Shown one piece after another: positions 55,596 through 63,266 of a stretch of 64,000 bases of DNA (the stretch's first letter is position 1; each line of letters opens with the position of its first letter). Under the pieces are notes generated by a model. It ran no database searches, was not told the DNA's origin, and was given only the letters and a program-made list of their open reading frames with translations. The position numbers were made by a program, and so were the translations under genes. The stretch covers positions 53,616 to 117,615 of the forward strand of contig UQBY01000006.1 in NCBI GenBank assembly GCA_900539375.1, read 5' to 3'. The DNA is from an uncultured Clostridium sp. (GTDB lineage Bacteria; Bacillota; Clostridia; Clostridiales; Clostridiaceae).

Positions 55596-57317
55596 TTAAT
55601 TAATATTATATTGGTTTCCATTCATATAATGATAGATTCCATCAGAAGTTTTATAATAACTACTATTATAAACAGATATAACTCCATTATCTGTAATACT
55701 ATTTTGGGGACTTATATAAACTTCTTTTATATTTTCACTTTTTTTAAATCTAAAACTATTTCTTACTTTATTATTTAATTTAGAATCCCAATTTCCATCT
55801 AATACATAATAAGTTTCTTCTTCTGTCTTAGCACCATTTCTTAAATTATCCCATCTATAAATTTTCATATATAAATAGTTATTAGTAAACATTGAACTAG
55901 GAATTTTAAATTCATACCATATTCCATTTGGATTTAATTTTTCCATAAATTCATTAGGTTTACTAACCATATAAGATTTATATTTAGTTCCACCTTCCCC
56001 ACAAGAGTTTTCGCTATCTGAACTATTAAATTCTAAAAATAATCTACCAGCACACATTTTTGTTTGATCAAAATAAACAACTATACCATCATAATCTTCC
56101 TCAGTTGTTTCTCCATCTCCAGTTTCAGGACCACTTTCTCCTGTTCCTCCGCCAGATGATTGTAATTTGGTATATTTTATTTCTAAATTTTCAATAGGCT
56201 TTTTATCAGTTTGTGCAGTAAAATAAGCTAAAGTTCCTCCTAAATTAAATACTACAATTATACAAACAAATATCATTCCAAAAGCTCTAATAGCTTCCCT
56301 TTTCCCTAAATTTTGTATTCTAGCTCTCATTTTAAATATATTTACTCTAGGTTTAACACTAATAACTCCTGCTAAAACAAGGCTAGAGAATGTTATTGAT
56401 ATTATTAAGAATAACATTCCTACTTTAAAGTTGTATAAGAATCCTCCACTTGTTATACTTACCATAGCCATTGTAGTTAAAAGTATTATCATTTTTTCAT
56501 TAAAGCTTGTTTCAAATCCTGCTATTTTATCGTATATCTTATGTTTTGATTTTACTCCTAATACTAGCATAAGCATACTTGTTGTAAATAGCATTGATAT
56601 TATTAAGAATACTATTCCTGCTTTAAGATTTTTTAAGAAACCTCCACAGGTTAAACTTACCATAATTATTGTACTTAATAGTATTATCATCTTTTGGTTA
56701 AAGGTTGTTTTTACTCTTATAACTTTTCCAATAGCTGAGTTTTCTTCTTTAGCTTCTATTACTATTAAATATAATGCTAAGGCTGAAATAATTGAAACAA
56801 TTAAGAACAAAATACCTGCTTTAAAGTTTTGTATAAACCCTCCACAGGTTAAACTTACTAATATTAATGCAGTTAATAGAATAAACATCTTTTCCCCATT
56901 TGTTCTCTCTGCTAATATTACTTTTTTAATTTCTCCCCTTTTAGAATTTATTCCATACATTAATAAGAATGTAATTGCTACAAAAACTATTGAAACAATT
57001 AAAAATACAATTCCCATTGTAAAGTTTTTAACAAAACCTCCATAGGTTAAACTTACTAAAATAAGAATTGATAATACTACAATTGCTCTATCATTAAAGG
57101 TTCTTCCTTCTCCAACAAGTTTATCTGCACCCTTTGCAATATATTTCATTATAAATAAAAGTAATACCAATCCTAAGGATACTCCAAAAGATATTCCTAA
57201 AAATTTCATTCCAACTTTAAAATTATCTAAAAAACCAGAACAGGTGACACCTATAATAACTAAAGTAATTAAAGCTATAAGCCCTGCTACAAGTTTCTTA
57301 TTACTTTTTTTATTCAT
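55596..57317 (-). CDS. Membrane protein of five repeated helix pairs with releasable SipW-type C-terminal domain
   Basis: 573 residues. Five repeats of about 65 residues (starting near 12, 78, 143, 211 and 277) each contain two helices around VSLTCGGFLxNxKxGIxFLI. After a last helix (about 345-363) comes GGTLAYFTAQT (360-370), the AYF cleavage pattern seen in the two SipW-type secreted proteins nearby, then a Gly/Glu linker and a beta-domain (about 410-573) resembling a starch-binding fold. Cleavage at LA/YF would free about 207 residues outside. The ATG shares one base with the preceding stop codon. I recognise no named family. Confidence 0.75.
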   Translation of the reverse strand: MNKKSNKKLVAGLIALITLVIIGVTCSGFLDNFKVGMKFLGISFGVSLGLVLLLFIMKYIAKGADKLVGEGRTFNDRAIVVLSILILVSLTYGGFVKNFTMGIVFLIVSIVFVAITFLLMYGINSKRGEIKKVILAERTNGEKMFILLTALILVSLTCGGFIQNFKAGILFLIVSIISALALYLIVIEAKEENSAIGKVIRVKTTFNQKMIILLSTIIMVSLTCGGFLKNLKAGIVFLIISMLFTTSMLMLVLGVKSKHKIYDKIAGFETSFNEKMIILLTTMAMVSITSGGFLYNFKVGMLFLIISITFSSLVLAGVISVKPRVNIFKMRARIQNLGKREAIRAFGMIFVCIIVVFNLGGTLAYFTAQTDKKPIENLEIKYTKLQSSGGGTGESGPETGDGETTEEDYDGIVVYFDQTKMCAGRLFLEFNSSDSENSCGEGGTKYKSYMVSKPNEFMEKLNPNGIWYEFKIPSSMFTNNYLYMKIYRWDNLRNGAKTEEETYYVLDGNWDSKLNNKVRNSFRFKKSENIKEVYISPQNSITDNGVISVYNSSYYKTSDGIYHYMNGNQYNIN

Positions 57318-58309
57318 TAAGCATCACCTCTCATTTTAAAAAACTTTCTATAATCTTCTTTTATTTTTCTTCCTGTTGATAAAAACATTATTTCTAAACT
57401 TATTACCATTATTATAGCTAATATTGTCATTGAATAATAATTTTGGTCACCAGTTTTTACAGGTACTTTATTGCTACCTCCACCATCTTCATATCCACCA
57501 TTATTACTATTTCCTCCTGAACTACTTCCACCACCATTATTATTTCCTCCTCCTGGATTATTAGGATTACTTGGATTGTTTGGGTTGTCTGGATTGCTTG
57601 GATTATCCGGATTACTTGGATTTGGATTATCTGGTGTTGTTGTATCTGGCTTAGGTGTTGGTGTATCTGGATTTGGTTTTGGAGTACTTGTTTCTGGTTT
57701 ATTTGGATTTGGTTTATCTGGTTCAGGTTTATCTGGATTTGGTTTGTCTGGATCAGGTTTATCTGGCTCTGATGGATCTGTTGGAGTTGGATTTATTTTA
57801 TATGCATGAGGATAAAATACATAAATATATTGCATATCTTGATATTTATTTCCTGACATTGCATCAAAGGATATATTTATACTAAAATCAACTACAGTAT
57901 CAAGCTTCATAAAAATATCTTTCTTTAATAAAACCCTTTCATCAGCTAAATCCATAAGCTTTCCATTATATATAACCTCTTTACCATATCTACTATCATT
58001 TAATTTTATTACCACATCATAACCTTGAATTAATCCCTTTTCTTTAGCTTCTTCTAAAGTAAATTCTTCTCCTGTTGCTGTATTTCTTATATAGCTTCCA
58101 CTAAATTTTAAATAATCAAAATAGCACTCCTGTCCCCAAATATTCTCTATAGTAAAGCTATGAGTCACAGAATCTGCTGGTGCCCAAAAGCCATCTTTTT
58201 CTAAGTTAAATATTTCTTCAGCTTTTACAGATATTGCAAAGTTGCTGAATAATGATAAGCTGAATACTAGTAGACATACTTTTAAAACACCTATTAACTT
58301 TTTAGCCAC
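57317..58309 (-). CDS. Surface protein with Pro-rich stalk and variant sorting signal
   Basis: 330 residues. Signal peptide (about 1-31, ending SVKAEE), a beta-rich domain (about 32-175) paralogous to the protein at 45115, then a long stalk of PDKPNPDKP, TPKPD and NPSNPDN repeats and a Gly/Ser/Asn linker. The end PVKTGDQNYY, a helix of about 20 residues and KIKEDYRKFFKMR resembles an LPXTG signal in which LP is replaced by PV. The GTG at 58309 with AAAGGGGG upstream fits better than an ATG ten codons earlier. First gene of the 57317-55596-52074 operon. Confidence 0.75.
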   Translation of the reverse strand: MAKKLIGVLKVCLLVFSLSLFSNFAISVKAEEIFNLEKDGFWAPADSVTHSFTIENIWGQECYFDYLKFSGSYIRNTATGEEFTLEEAKEKGLIQGYDVVIKLNDSRYGKEVIYNGKLMDLADERVLLKKDIFMKLDTVVDFSINISFDAMSGNKYQDMQYIYVFYPHAYKINPTPTDPSEPDKPDPDKPNPDKPEPDKPNPNKPETSTPKPNPDTPTPKPDTTTPDNPNPSNPDNPSNPDNPNNPSNPNNPGGGNNNGGGSSSGGNSNNGGYEDGGGSNKVPVKTGDQNYYSMTILAIIMVISLEIMFLSTGRKIKEDYRKFFKMRGDA

Positions 58310-58435
58310 TATCTCAGCCCCCTTTAAATGAAACTCCAAAACTAATTTTATCTACTAGAAAATCAAATCTATTTTTTCTTTATTCTATTTAAAATAACTT
58401 TTTATCTTATTAATTTCTTTTTAAAATAAATTAAA

Positions 58436-58480
58436 CTTCCCCTCCCAATCCATAATCCTCTATGCATATGGGAGAGGAAG
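58436..58480 (-). terminator. Terminator of the TasA-like gene
   Basis: A 12-bp stem (58436-58447 with 58469-58480), with one C-A position that is G-U in the minus transcript, lies about 35 bases past the stop codon. It separates this abundant-type product from the operon below. Confidence 0.75.
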
Positions 58481-58513
58481 TCTTTTTAATTAAATATTAA
58501 ATTTATATTTTTA

Positions 58514-59632
58514 TTAGTCTTGGAATGGTTGAGTGTCAGTTCCATCAACGTTCCATCCTGGATTATTTTCTTGAGTAGCTACTATTGTAAATAACTTTCT
58601 AATATCTACACCTTCATCTCCAGCATCTGAAGAAACAGTATTTTTATCTTGATATTTATTTTCAGTTAATAATGGTAATTCAAAACGAATTGTTAATCCA
58701 AACTCTTTTTGTGCTAATTCAGCTCCACCTGCTGCGATTTCATCTGCTGTAGCTGGTTTTACTGCATAAACTGTCTTTACTATATTCTCTAATATTTGTG
58801 CAAACTCTGTTTTTGAATTATCATATGCATTCTTTTCAGTTGTTTGTGCTGTTTGAGCTTCTGCAAGACTTGCTACTTTTGGGTAATAAGTCGCAAAATT
58901 AGCGTCTGTTAATGTAACACCATATGAAGCTGGCTTATTTAAGTTTGGATAACCTGCACTACTTAAGTCATAAGTTACGCCATTTATTCTCACTATCCAA
59001 CCAGCTTTTGCTAATTTAGCAAATTCATCTAGTACACTATCTAATATTTTTCCATTTTCATCTCTTTGTACATCTATCTTTATGTTAGTTGTAATGTTAG
59101 ATTTGTTAAGGAATGTTAAACCAGATCCATCTACATTAGTTGCATCTGAAGCAACACCTGCTGTAGCAACACCTAATACAACTGCATCTCCTGGTCTTGC
59201 ATTAGTTATAACTCCTGTTACTGGTGCACCAATTTTTACTCTATTTGTAGCTATAGTACCACTTGGGTAAACTGTGTCAACATCTTCCCATGCATCTGCC
59301 ATTTTAGATGTTCCCTTATAACCAACACCTGTTATATCCATTGAACGATTTTTTGCTTCAAAAGCTGCAGCATCTAATGCTCCATATCCTGCAATACGAG
59401 CCACATCATATGTCCAGTTACTTGCAACATCGCCAATTGCTGATGTTTTAATCTTACCATCAATTTCAACATGACCATTAGTAATGTTTAATGTATTTTG
59501 TGCATCAGCATTTTTATCCATAATATTTGATAAATCTGTCTTGCTATTGAAGTAAGCGAATGTTCCAGAAGCACAAACTGTAGCTCCAATTAGTAATGCT
59601 GCAACAACTTTTCTTGATTTTTTACTTATCAT
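58514..59632 (-). CDS. SipW-dependent TasA/camelysin-like protein
   Basis: 372 residues. The signal peptide (about 1-27) ends GTFAYFNSKTDL, the SipW recognition pattern shared with TasA, camelysin and clostridial BsaA-type fibre proteins. The mature part opens NTLNITNGHVEIDGK and is beta-rich, ending TQENNPGWNVDGTDTQPFQD, a TasA-family-like tail. It is probably the major fibre or matrix subunit, cut by the peptidase at 45937. It has its own strong promoter, long leader and terminator, as expected for a highly made structural protein. Ribosome-binding site AGGGGG. Confidence 0.88.
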   Translation of the reverse strand: MISKKSRKVVAALLIGATVCASGTFAYFNSKTDLSNIMDKNADAQNTLNITNGHVEIDGKIKTSAIGDVASNWTYDVARIAGYGALDAAAFEAKNRSMDITGVGYKGTSKMADAWEDVDTVYPSGTIATNRVKIGAPVTGVITNARPGDAVVLGVATAGVASDATNVDGSGLTFLNKSNITTNIKIDVQRDENGKILDSVLDEFAKLAKAGWIVRINGVTYDLSSAGYPNLNKPASYGVTLTDANFATYYPKVASLAEAQTAQTTEKNAYDNSKTEFAQILENIVKTVYAVKPATADEIAAGGAELAQKEFGLTIRFELPLLTENKYQDKNTVSSDAGDEGVDIRKLFTIVATQENNPGWNVDGTDTQPFQD

Positions 59633-59776
59633 AATTAAAACCCCCTAAAATGATATTTTTAGAATATCTAAATTTAAATTACTTACGAAATCTCAAACCT
59701 TACATTATAGATTATTCTCTGTTTTTTTAACATTTAGAATATTCTGTATTGTAATAGTTTTCCTTTCCATGTCATT

Positions 59777-59805
59777 ATTGTATAACTTTCTCTGACAAAT
59801 TGCAA
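59777..59805 (-). promoter_or_regulatory. Sigma-A promoter of the TasA-like gene
   Basis: TTGCAA (complement of 59800-59805), exactly 17 bases, TACAAT (complement of 59777-59782). The leader would be about 135 bases. Confidence 0.75.
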
Positions 59806-60000
59806 GTCTTTTTTTAAACTTTTTTGAGATTTTTTTGAATTTTTGTCGAAGTAAAAAGATGTAGACTCTGTTAATGCTGATTTTATCTAAGTTTTTGTCA
59901 TTTACTTTAGACTTTCTTTGCTCTTTTATCTTTTTATGGAAACTAAATTTTAATTAATCTATAATTTTAGTATGTTGGTGTCCAATAAATTTCCAATAAA

Positions 60001-60054
60001 AAAAATAGAAACTCAATTAAATATCAAGTTCCTACTTTTATAAATGATATATTA
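60001..60054 (-). terminator. Terminator of the degenerate SGNH gene; one of two related copies
   Basis: An imperfect stem around CAATTAAATATCA, 20-75 bases past the stop codon at 60077. The 54 bases match 61429-61482 at 46 positions. Confidence 0.6.
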
Positions 60055-60076
60055 TTTTTAACCTATAATGTGCCAA

Positions 60077-61330
60077 TTATTTTCTAAATAAGTTCTTTGC
60101 GTTTTTACGTGTTAAAACTGCTGCATTTAGGGCTACTACTACCATTAATGCTAAAGCTATTGTTGATATTAAATCTCCTGTTTGTACTAAATGAGGTTCT
60201 CCTGGATATTCTCCTTTTCCATTATTTGTATTATTGTTACTTCCATTATTATTTCCATTATTGTTTCCACTATTATTGTCATTATTATTTGGTGTTGTTG
60301 TTTCATTTCCACTTGGTGTTGTTGTATCTGGTTTTGGAGTGCTTGTTTCATTTTCATCTGGTGTTGTTGTGTCTGGATTTGGTGTTGTTGTTTCATTTCC
60401 ACCTGGTGTTGTTGTGTCTGGTTTTGGAGTTGTTGTTTCATCTCCTCCATCATAATCTGGTTTTACAATTATTCCTTCATTTGCTATTAATGGTTTTATT
60501 ACTTTATATATTGTGTTTTGTCCTAATTGGTTTGGATATGGATCTAGATAGTATCTACTTTGATCCACATTAGTTAATCCTCCAACTTTAAATGCACTAT
60601 ATATATCTGCTACTATGTAATTTCTTTCTCCAAAATGAGTAGCATTATTTGTTATAACTTCATTAATTTCTTGAATATATTCATCAATTAAATCACCTAT
60701 ACATACATTTCCAACACTAACATTACTATATGGATTATAAATATTAGTTACTATTACAAATCCACCATTTGACCTTTCTCTTATTTCTTGTGCTATTTCA
60801 CTTAAATTATCTGCAAATTTATTAACAGATTCTTCAAAGGCTACATTTTTAAAGTAATCACTTAAACCTATCTTTATATTTTTTGAATAAGTTTCTAATT
60901 GTTCCTTTGATGCAGAAGAAAGTTTTGTTTGAATTGCTCCAATTATATCCTCTGTATGTCTTACATCTACTAAAACAGCTTCTCCTATAACATTTACAAT
61001 TGGAGCCATTATATCATTGTATCCAATAGAAACAGTTGAAAAAGTAGCATTTTTTAAATTAAAATCTTGCTTTCCAGACTTAATTAACTCTAAAAGGTCA
61101 GCACTTGTCATACTTTTTGCTGCTAATGTAAAAGGAACTGTATCAACAGCATAACCAACCCTTTCTACATAAGCTGTAACATTCTTACCTGAATTTACAT
61201 ATCCAGTTACCATTCCATCACCAGCTGCAAAATACAAATCAGTTTTTGTAGCAGCCCCAGCAAACACTGGAATAGCTAAAATCATACTCATTGTTAAAAG
61301 AACTGCTAAAATTCGTTTAAATTTCTTCAT
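60077..61330 (-). CDS. Surface-anchored protein with degenerate SGNH-hydrolase fold
   Basis: 417 residues. Signal peptide about 1-27 (ends AGAA). Residues 28-290 follow the SGNH block order: FAAGDGMVTG where GDSxxxG is expected, SIGYNDI for GxND, IVTNIYNPY typical of the lipase/esterase branch, and LDPYPNQLGQ where DPHPNxxGH is expected. The catalytic Ser is Gly and the catalytic His is Tyr, so it is probably inactive. A stalk of TTTPxxNET and GNNNGN repeats leads to LVQTGD, a helix and RKNAKNLFRK, a variant wall-sorting signal like that at 57317. Ribosome-binding site AGGGGG. A non-catalytic glycan- or lipid-binding role is inferred. Confidence 0.7.
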   Translation of the reverse strand: MKKFKRILAVLLTMSMILAIPVFAGAATKTDLYFAAGDGMVTGYVNSGKNVTAYVERVGYAVDTVPFTLAAKSMTSADLLELIKSGKQDFNLKNATFSTVSIGYNDIMAPIVNVIGEAVLVDVRHTEDIIGAIQTKLSSASKEQLETYSKNIKIGLSDYFKNVAFEESVNKFADNLSEIAQEIRERSNGGFVIVTNIYNPYSNVSVGNVCIGDLIDEYIQEINEVITNNATHFGERNYIVADIYSAFKVGGLTNVDQSRYYLDPYPNQLGQNTIYKVIKPLIANEGIIVKPDYDGGDETTTPKPDTTTPGGNETTTPNPDTTTPDENETSTPKPDTTTPSGNETTTPNNNDNNSGNNNGNNNGSNNNTNNGKGEYPGEPHLVQTGDLISTIALALMVVVALNAAVLTRKNAKNLFRK

Positions 61331-61428
61331 ATTATAACCCCCTATTTTAAAACAAAATTATACATATATCTCACTTAAATTTAATAATAACACTTTTTTG
61401 AATAAATTTCCACCCAAAAATTTTATAA

Positions 61429-61482
61429 AAAAATAAGAACCCAATTAAGCATCAAGTTCTTATTTTTATAAATCATATATTA
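61429..61482 (-). terminator. Terminator copy after the Rpn fragment
   Basis: A perfect stem of about 11 bp (AAAATAAGAAC with GTTCTTATTTT) around CCAATTAAGCATCAA; a diverged copy of 60001-60054. Confidence 0.65.
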
Positions 61483-61493
61483 ACTTTTACTAG

Positions 61494-61934
61494 TTATTTA
61501 TTACCTTGTTCCATTTCCCATTCTTTTCTAAGTTTTTTCACCTTATCTAAGTCAATTTTTATCTTTTTTGAGATTGTTTCATCATCTAAAACATCAAATA
61601 AATTTTTTGCATTTTCAATTTTATTTTTTTCAATTCCTTGCTCAATTCCTTGTTTAATTCCTTGTTCAAGACCCTGTTTAAGTCCCATTTGCAGGCCTTC
61701 TTTTTCAGCTTTTTCTCTAAATTCTGTAAGAATAAACATATTATTAGCAACCATAACTTCCACATCCTCTCTTTTTGATTCTAAAATCTTTATTGCAGAT
61801 TCTGCTAATTGATTATCTATTGTATTTTTTATCCAATGCTTTATAGCTCTCATTTCAACTTCACGTGAACTACTCTCCACTTGTAGAAGTGGGAGCTTCT
61901 TGGTCAATATACCCAATGGTACAAGTTTACCCAA
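61494..61934 (-). pseudogene. C-terminal fragment of an Rpn/PD-(D/E)XK family transposase-like protein
   Basis: The open frame (146 codons from a TTG with no ribosome-binding site) contains only the tail of an Rpn-type protein: a helical region, then QGLEQGIKQGIEQGIEK repeats and AKNLFDVLDDETISKKIKIDLDKV, the usual closing helical motif. The N-terminal nuclease domain is missing, and the first 25 or so codons read through IS200/IS605-like end sequence. It is probably a relic. The closing motif resembles the repeats in the SipW tail. Confidence 0.7.
61861..61907 (+). mobile_element. IS200/IS605-like end relic
   Basis: GAACTACTCTCCACTTGTAG, then AAGTGGGAGCTTCTTGG and TCAA: a subterminal CCACTT/AAGTGG hairpin followed by a TCAA cleavage-type tetranucleotide, as at right ends of clostridial IS200/IS605 elements. 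No tnpA or tnpB is present. Confidence 0.5.
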
Positions 61935-62110
61935 GCTAATAAGGTTAAATTGTTTCTACTTTTCGATTATCTTATACCATAAATTCACTTTAAATAACTA
62001 TATTAATTTTTTGAAAATTTCCATAAATTATTGATGAAGTCTTTTTATTACTTTATATGGCTATAACACTTTCCATTATCATTTCTTTTTAAGAATCTTA
62101 TTACAAAAAA

Positions 62111-62144
62111 AGCAAAGAAACTGAATTTCTTCAGCACCTTTGCT
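62111..62144 (-). terminator. Terminator of the SPFH gene
   Basis: Stem AGCAAAG with CTTTGCT (62111-62117, 62138-62144) and an inner CTGAA/TTCAG pair; on minus a run of U follows. Confidence 0.75.
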
Positions 62145-62170
62145 CTATATTTATATAGTACTATTTTTTA

Positions 62171-63172
62171 TTATATAAGTTTTTTCCCACACTCTGGGCA
62201 GAATTTTGCTCCATTTGTTTTTGTTCCACATTCTGGGCAGAATTTAGGTCCTTGACCACTTCCTCCTTCAGATGGTTGTTGTTGATAGTTTTGTTGTTGA
62301 ACATTTTGTTGTCCTTGATTATTATTCATATTGTTCATATTATTCATCATTTGTTGTCCCATCATCATGCCCATTTGCATTCCCATCATATCAGATGCCA
62401 TGCCACCACCTTGCATTTTTCCTTCTGCCATAGCATCAGTCATCTTTAATTTTTGGTACTTGTTTACATCATCCACCATATCTTGAGCTGACATTGTGTT
62501 CATCATCTTTTCCATTTCTTCTGGAATTGTTATTCCACCTATTGCAAAGTTTGTAACTTCAATACCTATTTTAGACATATCCATATCTAAATCATCTTTA
62601 ATTCCTGCTGCAATTGCATCTGAAGTTATTTGAAGATTAAATATGTCCTTGCCTTCCTTTGCTATCCACTTCATTAATTCTTGAGGAAGAATTGACATAA
62701 TTCTTTCTTTAGCTTCATTTATTGAATATTGTTGCTTAACTCCTGCTATTTTATCAATAAATGTCATGTAATCTGTTAATTTAAAACTAAAATTACCTAA
62801 AGCTCTTATAGGAATTCCTCTTCCTGTTCTTTCATCTTTCATATATACAGGCTTTTGAGTCCCCCACTTCATTGTAAATTCTTTTGTATTTATAAATAAA
62901 ACTTCTGCTCTAATTCCACTATTAAAGCCAAACTTAAATCCTTTTAAAGTTGATAAGAAAGGTATTATTTGTGATTCTATATCATAACTTCCTTCATCTT
63001 TAAATACACCTTCAACCTTACCATTATACATAAATATAGCATCTTGACCTGGACGTATTATAAGTTTTGACCCCTTCTTTATTTCCTTGTTGCTCCATTT
63101 CCAAAACATAAGGTCATCTCTATATTCTTCCCATTCGACTACATTAGAAAATTGATTTGAAAATAATCCCAT
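62171..63172 (-). CDS. SPFH domain protein with zinc-ribbon tail (YdjI-like)
   Basis: 333 residues. Residues about 1-235 form an SPFH (virion core/flotillin-type) domain starting NVVEWEEYRDDLMFWKW. A Met/Asn/Gln-rich stretch (about 250-300) leads to two zinc-ribbon half-sites, FCPECGTKTNG and FCPECGKKLI. In B. subtilis a similar protein, YdjI, works with PspA-type proteins at the membrane; its partner there, YdjG, resembles the broken gene just upstream here. AGGAGG precedes the ATG. Cytoplasmic, membrane-associated. Confidence 0.88.
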   Translation of the reverse strand: MGLFSNQFSNVVEWEEYRDDLMFWKWSNKEIKKGSKLIIRPGQDAIFMYNGKVEGVFKDEGSYDIESQIIPFLSTLKGFKFGFNSGIRAEVLFINTKEFTMKWGTQKPVYMKDERTGRGIPIRALGNFSFKLTDYMTFIDKIAGVKQQYSINEAKERIMSILPQELMKWIAKEGKDIFNLQITSDAIAAGIKDDLDMDMSKIGIEVTNFAIGGITIPEEMEKMMNTMSAQDMVDDVNKYQKLKMTDAMAEGKMQGGGMASDMMGMQMGMMMGQQMMNNMNNMNNNQGQQNVQQQNYQQQPSEGGSGQGPKFCPECGTKTNGAKFCPECGKKLI

Positions 63173-63266
63173 TACTTTTTCCTCCTTTTTAATACAATAT
63201 ATTTTTAATACAATATATTTTTAATATTATATCATAAAATATTATTTTAATTTTGTTACATTACAT

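Larger units (their letters stand above)
59633..60076 (-). other. Leader and promoter region of the TasA-like gene
   Basis: 444 bases without a gene. It holds the promoter at 59777-59805, two copies of TTTAGAATAT in the leader (59658-59667 and 59734-59743, the latter inside an AGAATATTCT palindrome) and, at the right end, the terminator of the next gene near 60005-60040. The remainder is AT-rich and I see nothing else in it. Confidence 0.6.

Noticed and set aside
57471..57885. Plus-strand frames rich in Gly/Leu/Ser opposite the Pro-rich stalk
   Set aside because: They are the reverse of the Pro/Asp/Asn repeat codons; the minus-strand gene has signal peptide, domain and anchor.
60097..60573. 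Plus-strand and alternate-frame open frames opposite the SGNH protein's stalk
   Set aside because: Low-complexity shadows of the Thr/Pro/Asn repeats.
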